The position numbers and the translations under genes are program-made. Of a stretch of 64,000 bases of DNA, positions 54,346 to 62,949 are shown piece after piece. Position 1 is the stretch's first letter, and each line of letters begins with the position of its first letter. Where the stretch lies: contig NZ_AP022569.1 in NCBI RefSeq assembly GCF_010727945.1, positions 186,001 through 250,000 on the forward strand, written 5' to 3'. The notes under the pieces were generated by a model. The model was not told where the DNA came from. It saw only the letters and a list, made by a program, of their open reading frames with translations, and made no database searches. This stretch comes from Mycobacterium cookii. GTDB lineage: Bacteria; Actinomycetota; Actinomycetes; Mycobacteriales; Mycobacteriaceae.

Positions 54346-54852
54346 CTATGCGAAGAGTTCACAGACGTCTTCGGCGGGTGCTGCCAACAGTCGTTGCGCC
54401 AGGTGCGCTTTGATCTGATCGAAGTCGCTCTCCTCGGCTTGAGAGCGCTCTGCTCTGCCGGCCAGATCGATGAACTCGGCGGTGACGAATCCTGGGCGCA
54501 GCAGCAGTGTCGCCGTCCGGCCGCTGACCACTACCTGAAAGACGAAGCTTTGCAAGAGCCGTCCGCGGTCGGGGCGGGCGAGGGCGGGATCGACGGTGTA
54601 ACGACCGTCGGTCACCGCCCGGGTGACGGATTCGAACCCGTCGCGAGCTCCCGATTCGACCAGGGCGGTGCGAATGACGACCGATCGCCGCTGTGGCGGA
54701 TGGTTGGGCGTGAGCGCCGCGAACGCCCGTTGCATCACCTTCAACGCGAGGGCCACGCCGGCCGGCGAATAGGGCCCGGCGTAGCACAGCATGTCGGTAT
54801 AGGAGAACTCGAGCAGCTGTCCGAGTTCCTGCACCAGAATCGTCGCGTCCAT
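54346..54852 (-). CDS. Conserved hypothetical protein
   Basis: 168 residues, soluble, start ATG 54852. The chain has a helical N-terminal half (QELGQLLEFSYTDMLCYAGP), a beta-rich centre (FVFQVVVSGRTATLLLRPGF) and an acidic helical end (ERSQAEESDFDQIKAHLAQR). No family recognised. Divergent from fadE20, sharing its 97-bp promoter region and palindrome, so the two may be co-regulated. Confidence 0.65.
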   Translation of the reverse strand: MDATILVQELGQLLEFSYTDMLCYAGPYSPAGVALALKVMQRAFAALTPNHPPQRRSVVIRTALVESGARDGFESVTRAVTDGRYTVDPALARPDRGRLLQSFVFQVVVSGRTATLLLRPGFVTAEFIDLAGRAERSQAEESDFDQIKAHLAQRLLAAPAEDVCELFA

Positions 54853-54889
54853 CCGGTGACTCTAGGCGCGGATGCGATACCCGAGCCGC

Positions 54890-54905
54890 CCAACCATCCG
54901 GTTGG
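54890..54905. promoter_or_regulatory. Palindromic operator upstream of fadE20
   Basis: CCAACC-ATCC-GGTTGG is a perfect 6-bp-arm palindrome 45 bp before the fadE20 start and beside a TATATC that may be a -10 element. Size and symmetry fit TetR-type regulators of lipid genes. It lies between fadE20 and the divergent hypothetical gene. Confidence 0.6.
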
Positions 54906-54949
54906 TATATCTTGGGCCTCACAGTTCCCAACCCGCCGGAGGTCAATCC

Positions 54950-56110
54950 ATGGGTAGCGCCGTCAAGTACCAGCGCACGCTGTTCGAGCCTGAGCACGAG
55001 TTGTTCCGCGAGTCGTACCGGTCGTTCCTGGAACGCCATGTCGCGCCGTACCACGACGAGTGGGAGAAGGCGAAGATCGTCGACCGCGGCGTCTGGCTGG
55101 AGGCGGGGAAGCAGGGGTTCCTGGGGATGTCGATCCCCGAGGAGTACGGCGGCGGCGGCAATTCGGACTTCCGTTACAACACGATCATCACCGAGGAGAC
55201 GACCTACGGCCGTTACAGCGGCATCGGGTTCGGCCTGCACAACGACATCGTCGCGCCCTATCTGCTCAGCCTTGCCAACGAGGAGCAGAAGCAACGCTGG
55301 CTACCCAAGTTCTGCACCGGTGAGTTGATCACCGCGATCGCGATGACCGAACCGGGCACCGGCAGCGACTTGCAAGGCATCAAGACTCACGCCGTCAAAC
55401 AGGGCGACCACTACGTGCTCAATGGATCCAAGACGTTCATCACCAACGGGATCAACTCCGATCTGGTGATCGTGGTAGCTCAGACGGATCCCGACAAAGG
55501 CGCACAAGGCTTTTCGCTGTTGGCCGTCGAACGCGGGATGGAAGGCTTCGAGCGCGGACGCCACCTGGACAAGATCGGCCTCGATGCGCAGGACACCGCT
55601 GAACTGTCATTCACTGACGTCGAGGTGCCCGCCGAGAACCTGCTCGGCGAAGAGGGCAAGGGTTTCATCTACCTGATGCAGAACTTGCCGCAGGAACGCA
55701 TCTCCATCGCGATCATGGCCGCCGCTGCCATGGAGGAGGTGCTGGAGCAGACGCTGCAATACACCAAGGAGCGCAAGGCTTTTGGGAAGCCGATCGGCAG
55801 TTTCCAGAACAGCCGATTCGTGCTTGCCGAGCTGGCCACCGAGGCCACGGTGGTGCGGATCATGGTGGATGAGTTCATCGCCCTGCACCTCGAGGAAAAG
55901 CTCACCGTGGAACAGGCCGCAATGGCCAAGTGGTACGCCACCGAAAAGCAGGTGCACTTGATCGACCGCTGCCTGCAGCTGCACGGCGGCTATGGCTATA
56001 TGCGCGAATACCCCGTTGCCCGTGCGTATCTCGATGCTCGCGTGCAGACGATCTACGGCGGCACCACCGAGATCATGAAGGAGATCATCGGTCGCAGCCT
56101 CGGCGTATAG
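54950..56110 (+). CDS. fadE20: Acyl-CoA dehydrogenase FadE20
   Basis: 386-residue FAD acyl-CoA dehydrogenase of fatty acid beta-oxidation. ATG at 54950 has CCGGAGG upstream. Motifs: IAMTEPGTGSDLQGIKT (about residues 136-152), VLNGSKTFITNG, and at the end QLHGGYGYMREYPVARAYLD followed by IYGGTTEIMKEIIG. The Glu of medium-chain enzymes is Gly here, so the catalytic base should be in helix G as in isovaleryl/long-chain types. Position between hflX and the LGFP protein matches Rv2724c. Confidence 0.95.
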   Translation: MGSAVKYQRTLFEPEHELFRESYRSFLERHVAPYHDEWEKAKIVDRGVWLEAGKQGFLGMSIPEEYGGGGNSDFRYNTIITEETTYGRYSGIGFGLHNDIVAPYLLSLANEEQKQRWLPKFCTGELITAIAMTEPGTGSDLQGIKTHAVKQGDHYVLNGSKTFITNGINSDLVIVVAQTDPDKGAQGFSLLAVERGMEGFERGRHLDKIGLDAQDTAELSFTDVEVPAENLLGEEGKGFIYLMQNLPQERISIAIMAAAAMEEVLEQTLQYTKERKAFGKPIGSFQNSRFVLAELATEATVVRIMVDEFIALHLEEKLTVEQAAMAKWYATEKQVHLIDRCLQLHGGYGYMREYPVARAYLDARVQTIYGGTTEIMKEIIGRSLGV

Positions 56111-56325
56111 CCGCGGGCCCGCACGGTGGACAGACCGCAGGCGCTGTCGATGACGGGAATGCCGTTGGCGCGCAACTCGCGTGGCAGAGCTTGACGAGAA
56201 CACGTCGTCGAAACACGGCGCCGAAGCATGCCGTCGCTGATGCGGCACACGCTGACCGGGTAGCCGAGCGCCCACAGCCCGCGATCACAGCAAGAGCGGG
56301 ACCAGATCGGTCCTGGGGCGCCCAT
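56053..56325 (-). CDS. Possible small protein, antisense to the end of fadE20
   Basis: 90 codons. The only support is a good ribosome site (AAAGGAG, six bases before ATG 56325) and an uninterrupted frame across the spacer. The chain is Arg/Ser/Cys-rich (GPIWSRSCCDRGLWALGYPV) with no family resemblance, and the last 58 bp run antisense to fadE20. Could equally be spurious. Confidence 0.25.
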   Translation of the reverse strand: MGAPGPIWSRSCCDRGLWALGYPVSVCRISDGMLRRRVSTTCSRQALPRELRANGIPVIDSACGLSTVRARGYTPRLRPMISFMISVVPP

Positions 56326-56580
56326 GGTCGCTCCTTTACGCCGGGCCTCGTTGACGCACGCCGTCGTCGCCGATTTCCGGGCGTCGTGGAGCAAAATCGC
56401 ACGTGCATAATGCGACACCAGCGCGACGGTGGAGATCATTTCGACGTTAATGGGTATCTGCTTCCGTAGTGTCTCCGTATGACTTGCTAGGTGTGGTCGG
56501 CCGCAACGGAGTTGTGGCGGCCCGCCGGACCGTCGAAACTTGGCCCCAGGCTTTGGACTGGACGGCCGCCAGGAGGGTGG
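56111..56580. other. 470-bp spacer between fadE20 and the LGFP protein gene
   Basis: In H37Rv two genes (Rv2723, Rv2722) lie between these neighbours; no counterpart is visible here. Apart from the doubtful small minus-strand frame nothing coding is seen. The segment may be the scar of a deletion, and holds the promoter of the LGFP-repeat gene. Confidence 0.5.
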
Positions 56581-58557
56581 ATGACAGGGCAGCACTTGCG
56601 GTCGGGCCGCGTCATGCGTGGTCTGGTGGCATTGGCGGCGGGCCTGGCCTGCATAACGCTGATGGCGCCCGTCGCCACGGCATCCCCGCTCGGCGAGGCC
56701 GACGATGCGATCACCGCGGCGTGGAAGGAAGCCGGCGGCGACACATCGGATCTCGGCCCCAAGCAGGGCGAGACGTACGTCGCCGGTGGAGGCTTCGCCC
56801 ATGACTTCGTGCACGGCAAGATGTTCTTCACGCCGGCCACCGGGCCCAGGTCGATGATGGGCGCCATCCTGGACAAATACGAGTCACTGGGCGGCCCCGC
56901 AGCCAGCGATCTGGGATTTCCCACGATGAACGAAGCACGTGGGCTGGCGGGGCCCGACAGTCGGGTCAGCACCTTTTCGGCCAGCGACAAACCCCTCATC
57001 TACTGGACAGCCGACCACGGCGCGTTCGTCGTGCGCGGAGCGATCAACGCGGCATGGGACAAACTGGGTAGCTCGGGCGGCGCACTTGGTGTGCCGATCG
57101 GCGACGAAACCTACGACGGTCAACTCGCAACCCAGGCATTCAGCGCCGGCAAAATCTCCTGGAATCGGCTGACGAAGGCATTCACCACCGTGCCGCCGAA
57201 CTTGGCGGGCCAGCTCACAGGCTTACAGGTGCCCGTCGATCCGACTGCTGAGATCAACATGGCCTGGCGTGCGGCGGGTGGTGCAGCCGGGCCGCTGGGC
57301 GCCAAACAAGGCGACCAATCACCGGTCGGCACAGGTGGGTTGGCCCAGAACTTCAACGGCGGCAAGGTCTTCTTCAGCCCTGCCACCGGCGCGAACGCCG
57401 TCGAAACCGACATCCTGACCAAGTACGAAGCGGCCGGCGGCCCAGCCGGCAACCTCGGCTTCCCGATCGCGAACGAGGCCGACGGCGGTCTCAAACCGTC
57501 CAGCCGGGTCAGCGAGTTCTCCGCCAACGACAAACCAGTGATCTTCTGGACCCCCGAGCACGGCGCGTTCGTCGTCCGCGGGGCGATCAACGCCGCATGG
57601 GACAAGCTTCTCGGTGCGTCCGGCAAATTGGGTGCGCCGATTGGGGACCAGAGCGTCGACAAAGACGACATCACGCAGAGATTCACCGGTGGCCAGATCA
57701 CCTGGAACTCGAAGACAAACACCTTCACCACCCAACCGGCGAACCTGGCGTCGGCGTTGTCCGGCCTGCAGATACCGGGCCAGAAGACGGCGGCCGGCCC
57801 GGCGTCCAAGGGCGGGGTCCACGCGTCGGCGTGGCATTGGTGGTGGCTGCTCGCGGGCATCGCGGCGCTGCTGCTGATCGCTCTGGTCGTGCCGTCGGCG
57901 CGGTCGTGGCGTCGGCGGCGTGCTGCCAAGAGGGTTGGCAAGCGGGGCGGCGCCGATTCTCGCGACGAGCCCGCCACCGAATCCGTCGCGCAGTGGTCGC
58001 CGGAAGCCGACCGGGATTTGGCTACCTCGAGCCTGAACGACGACCATCGGCCGCCGCGGCCGCGGACCGTGCGGCTACCCAGCCAGCCGGTCAGCGCGTG
58101 GATGCCGCCGGACCGTACCGACCTGATCGACGAGCCGCCCGACGAAGAAGTCGAGAGTCCCGAGGAGTTTTCTGACTTCGCCGAGGTCGACGAGGACGTT
58201 GACGACCACTTCGACGAGAGCTTCGACGAGGATCCCGATGACGTCGACACCGACCCGACCGGGTTTCCGGCGCAGAGCGAGGTCCGCGGCGGCCGGCATG
58301 CGGCTTCCGACGGCAGCGACGACGATTCCGCGGTCACCACGGCCGTGCCGACAGCGCGAATCCCGACCGGACAGTTGGCAATTCATCTTCCGATGGACGA
58401 CCCGTACCAGGTGCCGGAGGGATATCCGGTCAAGGCGAACGCCAGCTCAGGCCTGTACTACATGCCAGACAGCGTCCTGTATGAGGAGACGATGGCCGAA
58501 ATCTGGTTCGCCAGCGAGGACATCGCGCAGGCCAACGGGTTTCACAAGGCCGGGTAG
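56581..58557 (+). CDS. LGFP-repeat envelope protein with C-terminal sunset domain (Rv2721c-type)
   Basis: 658 residues from ATG 56581 (AGGAGG four bases before). Signal peptide: MRGLVALAAGLACITLMAPV ... ATASP (residues 12-38). Then repeated LGFP modules, tandemly duplicated: YESLGGPAASDLGFP and YEAAGGPAGNLGFP, each followed by HGAFVVRGAINAAWDKL. A membrane helix (WWLLAGIAALLLIALVVPSA, about 420-440) and a basic-then-acidic cytoplasmic tail (EVDEDVDDHFDESFDEDPDD) follow. The last 50 residues (GYPVKANASSGLYYMPDSVL) are a sunset-type domain. LGFP repeats are thought to bind the cell wall. Adjacent to lexA but convergent with it. Confidence 0.85.
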   Translation: MTGQHLRSGRVMRGLVALAAGLACITLMAPVATASPLGEADDAITAAWKEAGGDTSDLGPKQGETYVAGGGFAHDFVHGKMFFTPATGPRSMMGAILDKYESLGGPAASDLGFPTMNEARGLAGPDSRVSTFSASDKPLIYWTADHGAFVVRGAINAAWDKLGSSGGALGVPIGDETYDGQLATQAFSAGKISWNRLTKAFTTVPPNLAGQLTGLQVPVDPTAEINMAWRAAGGAAGPLGAKQGDQSPVGTGGLAQNFNGGKVFFSPATGANAVETDILTKYEAAGGPAGNLGFPIANEADGGLKPSSRVSEFSANDKPVIFWTPEHGAFVVRGAINAAWDKLLGASGKLGAPIGDQSVDKDDITQRFTGGQITWNSKTNTFTTQPANLASALSGLQIPGQKTAAGPASKGGVHASAWHWWWLLAGIAALLLIALVVPSARSWRRRRAAKRVGKRGGADSRDEPATESVAQWSPEADRDLATSSLNDDHRPPRPRTVRLPSQPVSAWMPPDRTDLIDEPPDEEVESPEEFSDFAEVDEDVDDHFDESFDEDPDDVDTDPTGFPAQSEVRGGRHAASDGSDDDSAVTTAVPTARIPTGQLAIHLPMDDPYQVPEGYPVKANASSGLYYMPDSVLYEETMAEIWFASEDIAQANGFHKAG

Positions 58558-58571
58558 GTGTTCGGCGCGGG

Positions 58572-59270
58572 TCAGACCTTGCGGATGACCGTGACGACTT
58601 TGCCTAGTACGGCGGCGTCGTTACCGGGAATGGGGTCGAAAGCCGGGTTGTGGGGCATCAACCACACCTGGCCGCCGGTCCGTTTGAACGTCTTCACGGT
58701 CGCCTCGCCGTCGATCATCGCCGCCACGATGTCGCCGTTGTCGGCCACGTTCTGCTGACGTACCACCACCCAGTCACCGTCGCAGATCGCGGCGTCGACC
58801 ATGGATTCACCGACCACCTTGAGCAGGAACAACGCGCCTTCGCCGACGAGTTCGCGGGGTAGCGGGAAGACATCTTCGACGGCTTCCTCGGCAAGGATCG
58901 GTCCACCGGCGGCAATACGTCCCAGCACCGGGACGAAGGCGGGCTCCGGCAACGCGTCTGATCCGGCGACGTCGGTGAGCACCGGAGGCCTCGAGCCGTC
59001 GTCGGACGCGCGGACATCCACTGCGCGCGGGCGGTTCGGGTCACGGCGGAGGTAGCCCTTGCGCTCCAATGTGCGCAGTTGGTGCGCCACCGAGGAGGTC
59101 GACGTCAGGCCGACGGCATCGCCGATCTCCCGAATGCTGGGCGGGTATCCGCGGCTGGTCACCGAGGCGCGGATGACATCCAGGATGGTCCGCTGCCGTG
59201 GCGTCAGCACAGAATCCACAGCTGCAAGGGGGCGGTCAGAGGCGGCGTCCGAGGTATCGCTGTCGCTCAT
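58572..59270 (-). CDS. lexA: SOS repressor LexA
   Basis: 232 residues from ATG 59270. N-terminal winged helix ([40 protein letters not shown]) binds SOS boxes; the C-terminal S24 peptidase domain self-cleaves when RecA filaments form. Cleavage bond Ala121-Gly122 (RIAAGG), nucleophile Ser156 (VGESMVD) and Lys193 (TVKTFKR) are all in place. A LexA-box-like site lies 32 bp upstream, allowing autoregulation. Divergent from chiZ. Confidence 0.97.
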   Translation of the reverse strand: MSDSDTSDAASDRPLAAVDSVLTPRQRTILDVIRASVTSRGYPPSIREIGDAVGLTSTSSVAHQLRTLERKGYLRRDPNRPRAVDVRASDDGSRPPVLTDVAGSDALPEPAFVPVLGRIAAGGPILAEEAVEDVFPLPRELVGEGALFLLKVVGESMVDAAICDGDWVVVRQQNVADNGDIVAAMIDGEATVKTFKRTGGQVWLMPHNPAFDPIPGNDAAVLGKVVTVIRKV

Positions 59271-59301
59271 ACGGACGAATATAGCTCTTTTTTGTGGTGA
59301 A

Positions 59302-59317
59302 GCAAACACTTGTTCGA
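59302..59317. promoter_or_regulatory. LexA box of the lexA promoter
   Basis: GCAAAC-ACTT-GTTCGA: right half-site perfect, left half with two mismatches to TCGAAC. 32 bp before the lexA start codon. Confidence 0.7.
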
Positions 59318-59378
59318 CGTGTTTCCTGGCCGCGTTTCGGTCAGATCGGCTGTAAAGCGGGAGAGGGCAAAACGAAAG

Positions 59379-59401
59379 TTGTCGGTGCTCCCTCGTATCG
59401 T
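59379..59401 (+). promoter_or_regulatory. LexA-independent (PafBC/RecA-NDp type) promoter of chiZ
   Basis: TTGTCGGTG, eight bases, TATCGT: exact fit to tTGTCRgtg-N8-TAnnnT and the same upstream element as before recA. It explains LexA-independent damage induction, known for the H37Rv counterpart Rv2719c. About 100 bp before the chiZ start. Confidence 0.85.
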
Positions 59402-59420
59402 CTCCGGCATGTGCAACAGT

Positions 59421-59436
59421 TCGATCACATGTTCGG
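59421..59436. promoter_or_regulatory. LexA box 1 upstream of chiZ
   Basis: TCGATC-ACAT-GTTCGG: two mismatches to TCGAAC-N4-GTTCGA. First of three boxes at about 20-bp spacing, placed downstream of the RecA-NDp promoter, where bound LexA could block transcription. Confidence 0.7.
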
Positions 59437-59439
59437 TAT

Positions 59440-59455
59440 TCGAACACATTATCGA
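59440..59455. promoter_or_regulatory. LexA box 2 upstream of chiZ
   Basis: TCGAAC-ACAT-TATCGA: left half perfect, right half two mismatches. Centre 19 bp from box 1, about two helical turns. Confidence 0.6.
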
Positions 59456-59462
59456 TTACTCT

Positions 59463-59478
59463 TCGAACAAGTGATCGA
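59463..59478. promoter_or_regulatory. LexA box 3 upstream of chiZ
   Basis: TCGAAC-AAGT-GATCGA: left half perfect, right half two mismatches. Centre 23 bp from box 2; ends 25 bp before the chiZ start codon. Confidence 0.6.
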
Positions 59479-59503
59479 CCACGAGCCGACTGGAGGAATG
59501 CAC

Positions 59504-59986
59504 ATGATGCCCATCGAGACGATCTCGCCCACATCGCCGGCCCGCGTTCGGCCCGCCTGGGTGGGTCCATCCGGTCGCCAGGGGCGGCCCGGTTCCCGTG
59601 GACCGCAGCCGTCGCGGCCGGTCGCCCCGCGGCCCCGCTATCGTGGCACCGGGGTGCTGATGTCGACGGCCTCGCACCGGCCGCGCCCGATCACCCCGGC
59701 GACCACAGTCGCATTATCCCTGGTGGCGGCCGCGATCACGGTGTGGCTCGGTCTGGTCGCGCACTTCGGCGGCATGCTGCACGCCGGACCTGAGCAGGCG
59801 GCGCGCCAGATGCCCGATCGGCTCGCTGTGGTGCGGGTCGAGCCAGGGGAGACGTTGCAGCACTTGGCCGCCCGTGTCGCGCCGGACGCCCCGACCAGTC
59901 AGGTTGCCGCCCGCATCCGTGAGCTGAACGATCTCGACTCGGTGGCGGTTGCCGCGGGTCAGACGCTCATCGCACCGGTCGGCTGA
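59504..59986 (+). CDS. chiZ: Cell division inhibitor/cell wall hydrolase ChiZ (Rv2719c-type), LysM domain
   Basis: 160 residues. Start ATG 59504 has TGGAGG seven bases before; an upstream ATG at 59498 is too close to that site. The first 70 residues are basic and Pro/Arg-rich (cytoplasmic), followed by one membrane helix ([20 protein letters not shown]) and a LysM domain ([20 protein letters not shown] ... [13 protein letters not shown]) that binds peptidoglycan. In M. tuberculosis ChiZ is DNA-damage induced and delays septation by acting on FtsZ ring assembly, a SulA-like role. Controlled here by both LexA boxes and a LexA-independent promoter. Confidence 0.92.
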   Translation: MMPIETISPTSPARVRPAWVGPSGRQGRPGSRGPQPSRPVAPRPRYRGTGVLMSTASHRPRPITPATTVALSLVAAAITVWLGLVAHFGGMLHAGPEQAARQMPDRLAVVRVEPGETLQHLAARVAPDAPTSQVAARIRELNDLDSVAVAAGQTLIAPVG

Positions 59987-60086
59987 CGGCGTCACCGTGC
60001 GAGCGGTGCTAGGCCGGCGACCTGGTGCGCGGGTAGGCTCTTGGGGATCTGGGACACCCCGAAGTCTGCGCGGCGAAGGAGCGGCC

Positions 60087-60551
60087 ATGCACTGCCCGTT
60101 CTGCCGTAATCCGGATTCGCGAGTCGTCGACTCCCGTGAGACCGATGAGGGTCAGGCCATTCGACGTCGCAGGTCGTGCCCGGAGTGCGGGCGGCGTTTC
60201 ACCACCGTGGAAACCGCGGTGCTGGCCGTGGTCAAGCGCAGCGGGGTGACCGAACCGTTCAGTCGCGAGAAGGTGATTAGCGGCGTGCGGCGAGCATGCC
60301 AGGGCCGCCAGGTCGACGACGATGCGCTGAACCTGTTGGCCCAGCAGGTGGAGGACACCGTGCGCGCCGGCGGGTCACCGGAGATCCCCAGCAACGAAGT
60401 CGGGCTCGCGATACTCGGCCCGCTGCGCGAACTCGACGAAGTGGCTTATCTGCGATTCGCGTCGGTGTACCGATCCTTCGAATCCGCAGACGATTTCGAG
60501 CGCGAGATCACCGCGCTGCGTGCCCACCGCAAGGTGCCCGCGTCCGGCTGA
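60087..60551 (+). CDS. nrdR: Transcriptional repressor NrdR
   Basis: 154-residue repressor of ribonucleotide reductase genes that senses dATP/ATP. Zinc ribbon Cys3, Cys6, Cys31, Cys34 ([29 protein letters not shown]), then an ATP-cone (about residues 48-138: [20 protein letters not shown]). ATG at 60087 follows GAAGGAG. Lies 100 bp after chiZ, near thymidylate and DNA-repair genes, fitting a nucleotide-supply role. Confidence 0.97.
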   Translation: MHCPFCRNPDSRVVDSRETDEGQAIRRRRSCPECGRRFTTVETAVLAVVKRSGVTEPFSREKVISGVRRACQGRQVDDDALNLLAQQVEDTVRAGGSPEIPSNEVGLAILGPLRELDEVAYLRFASVYRSFESADDFEREITALRAHRKVPASG

Positions 60552-60598
60552 CGTCCGGCGCGCACAGCGCGTAGCACGCGTCGGTTTAGGCTGTCGAA

Positions 60599-61084
60599 AT
60601 GCCGCTCGAGCTCCATCCACATCTTCGCGCGCTGGCGCCGCTGCTCGGCGCCTGGCAGGGCCGCGGGACCGGTGAATATCCGACGATCGAGCCCTTCGAG
60701 TACCTCGAAGAAGTCGTGTTTTCCCACGTGGGCAAGCCGTTTCTGGTCTATGGCCAAAAAACCAAGGACGCAGCTGACGGCGCATCGCTGCATGCCGAGA
60801 CCGGCTATCTACGTGTCCCACGACCCGGTCAGGTCGAACTCGTACTCGCCCATCCGAGCGGCATCACCGAGATCGAGGTGGGCAGCTACACGGCAGAGGG
60901 CGCGACGGTCGAACTGGAGATGACTGCCACGCAGATCGGCACGACGCCGACCGCCAAAGACGTGACCGCGCTGGGCCGGCGCTTCCGGCTCGACGGCGAC
61001 ACGTTGTCCTACTCGCTGGAGATGGGCGCGGTCGGCCAGCCGACCCAACACCATATTTCGGCGGTCTTGCATCGCAGAGACTGA
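60599..61084 (+). CDS. Nitrobindin-like haem-binding beta-barrel protein (Rv2717c-type)
   Basis: 161 residues. The motif G17-x-W-x-G-x-G (GAWQGRGTGEYP) opens the ten-stranded barrel and His152 or nearby in TQHHISAVLHR is the proximal haem ligand. Mycobacterial nitrobindin binds ferric haem and can scavenge NO and isomerise peroxynitrite. ATG at 60599, 47 bp after nrdR on the same strand. Confidence 0.93.
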   Translation: MPLELHPHLRALAPLLGAWQGRGTGEYPTIEPFEYLEEVVFSHVGKPFLVYGQKTKDAADGASLHAETGYLRVPRPGQVELVLAHPSGITEIEVGSYTAEGATVELEMTATQIGTTPTAKDVTALGRRFRLDGDTLSYSLEMGAVGQPTQHHISAVLHRRD

Positions 61085-61130
61085 CTCGCTCACCGCCTGA
61101 CGATCTGAGGTGATGGAGCTCGGCGTACAC

Positions 61131-61152
61131 CGCTGACCCGGGTGGCTCAGCG
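61131..61152. terminator. Hairpin between convergent nitrobindin and PhzF-like genes
   Basis: CGCTGA (61131-61136) pairs with TCAGCG (61147-61152), with inner CC/GG pairs and loop GGGT. Short and without a U-tract, but positioned 46 bp after one gene and 14 bp after the other. Confidence 0.45.
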
Positions 61153-61166
61153 CGACGCGATTTGAG

Positions 61167-61853
61167 CTAGCCGACCTGTCGCACGCCGTCGTTGACGACC
61201 CGACCGGCCACTTGAACCCACCCCTGCGGGCTCCACGTGGTTTCGATGACCGAGCCCTTTCCTTGGGTGATGGACAGGTCGCGACTGAGATAATCGGTGA
61301 TCCGTACCGCGGCAGATCCGGTCGCTTCGTCCTCAGGCACACCCAGATTCGCGGCGAACATCCTCGATCTCAGCGCACCCGCGGACTCGTCGATCCACGC
61401 CCACAGATAGTGCGCCACGTCGTCGGGGAAGTCGGACGGGTCGGCGGCCGCGAGATCCTCGAGCGACTCGACGTCGTGGATCGCGTACTCCGGCGACCAC
61501 TCTGAGCGTGCGCTGATGGACGTGAGGTCGTTGTCGTAGCTCACCTGCACCACGCCGGCCGGGACCTGCAGGGTGCGGATCGGTGTGCCGAGTTCCCGCA
61601 GCCACCACGACGCTCCGACCGTCGGGTGCCCGGCGAATGGCAGCTCGGTCAGCGGGGTGTAGATCCGGGCGTGCGCGCTGGCCGAACCCGGCGCCGGCAT
61701 ATCGATGAAAACTGTTTCGCTGTAGCCCAATTGGGTAGCCAGGCGCTGTCGCTGATCCGCCTCGACCGTGGCGCCGTCAACCGCACCGAGCGGGTTGCCG
61801 AAGTTGCCCGCCGAATCTGTGAAAACGCGTAACACCGTGACGTCGATGCTCAT
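61167..61853 (-). CDS. PhzF family protein (Rv2716-type)
   Basis: 228 residues. Two-lobed diaminopimelate-epimerase fold: Glu46 in [11 protein letters not shown] matches the catalytic Glu45 of Phz[18 protein letters not shown] and [17 protein letters not shown] are the family motifs. PhzF isomerises a phenazine precursor, but no phenazine genes are near; the real substrate is unknown. Slightly shorter than the usual 260-300. ATG at 61853. Confidence 0.88.
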   Translation of the reverse strand: MSIDVTVLRVFTDSAGNFGNPLGAVDGATVEADQRQRLATQLGYSETVFIDMPAPGSASAHARIYTPLTELPFAGHPTVGASWWLRELGTPIRTLQVPAGVVQVSYDNDLTSISARSEWSPEYAIHDVESLEDLAAADPSDFPDDVAHYLWAWIDESAGALRSRMFAANLGVPEDEATGSAAVRITDYLSRDLSITQGKGSVIETTWSPQGWVQVAGRVVNDGVRQVG

Positions 61854-61888
61854 GAAATCGACTGTACGACGTCACCACGACGTGTCGG

Positions 61889-62911
61889 TCAGGTGGCGCT
61901 GCGTTCGTCTGCGCCCATCGCGCTCAGCACGGCGACGCGAGTGTCCACCGGACCCGAGATGGTCTGCGAGCCACCGCCGTTACGCAGCAGCTCCCGTAGC
62001 GCAAGCTGATCGTATTCGGAGGGCTCAGTGGTGTCGATGAAGCGCTCGACAACCTCGATGAACCTGTCGGGGTCGTCGTGAAAGGGGAAGTGCCCGGAGT
62101 TCTCGAAGATCTCCAAGCGGGAGCCCGGCATCGCCGCGTGTGCCATGCGGGCGTGGCTGACAGGGACGACGACATCCTCTGCGCCCCAGATGATCTGCAC
62201 GGGAACGGACTGCGTCAGATAACATCGGTCCAGCATCGTCACGCTCTGGCCACGCCAGTCCACCACAGCGCGCAGCGTCCGGGTGAACGCGGAGGAGGCC
62301 ATCGGTTCGGGCAGATCGGCCAAGATCCGCAACACATCCGGCAAGTCGCGGCCCACCGCGGTAGAGCCCAGCACCAGCCCGGCGGCGCGCCCGAAGATCT
62401 GCAACGCGGGCAGCACCAACGGCAGTCGAAGCAATGCCAGCGCCTCGCTGCCCATCGGCAACGACGCCAGTCGCAATGCGACGTTCACGTCCTTGGTCAC
62501 CCCGCCGGCTCCGACGAGAACCAAACGCTCGACCAATTGCGGGAATTGGTAGGCGAATTGCATTGCGACGCCGCCGCCCAGCGAGTGGCCGATCACGGTG
62601 GCGCGTTCGATGTCGAGCACCGAAAGTAGATCGCGCATTCCGTTGGCGTAGGCCGCGATTGAATAGTCAGCGCGTGGTTTGTCCGATTGTCCATGGCCCA
62701 GCAGATCGACGGCGATGACGGTGAACCGTTGCGCCAGTTTGGATTGCACAGCCGTCCAGGTCGTCGAATTGTCGCCGATCCCGTGGATCAGCAAGATCAC
62801 CGGACCGGACCCGGCGATGCGAAAGGCGCGCCGGTACCCGTGGATGGTGCGGAATTGCAGGGACGGCGAAACTTCCCGCACTGAGCGAAGATTGGGCTTC
62901 CGCTCGCTCAT
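61889..62911 (-). CDS. Alpha/beta hydrolase (Rv2715-type)
   Basis: 340 residues from ATG 62911; a TTG at 62920 is a weaker choice. Oxyanion-hole motif LLIHGIGDN, nucleophile elbow GHSLGGG (Ser about 108), acid in IWGAEDVVVP and His in FENSGHFPFHDDP complete a catalytic triad. The N-terminus lacks a signal, so cytosolic. Related mycobacterial proteins act as esterases or epoxide/haloalkane-type hydrolases; substrate not predictable. Lies 38 bp downstream of the PAC2 gene on the same strand. Confidence 0.88.
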   Translation of the reverse strand: MSERKPNLRSVREVSPSLQFRTIHGYRRAFRIAGSGPVILLIHGIGDNSTTWTAVQSKLAQRFTVIAVDLLGHGQSDKPRADYSIAAYANGMRDLLSVLDIERATVIGHSLGGGVAMQFAYQFPQLVERLVLVGAGGVTKDVNVALRLASLPMGSEALALLRLPLVLPALQIFGRAAGLVLGSTAVGRDLPDVLRILADLPEPMASSAFTRTLRAVVDWRGQSVTMLDRCYLTQSVPVQIIWGAEDVVVPVSHARMAHAAMPGSRLEIFENSGHFPFHDDPDRFIEVVERFIDTTEPSEYDQLALRELLRNGGGSQTISGPVDTRVAVLSAMGADERSAT

Positions 62912-62949
62912 ATCCGCCAACTTCGCTGTCAGGCGCCGGGTCGGGACGC

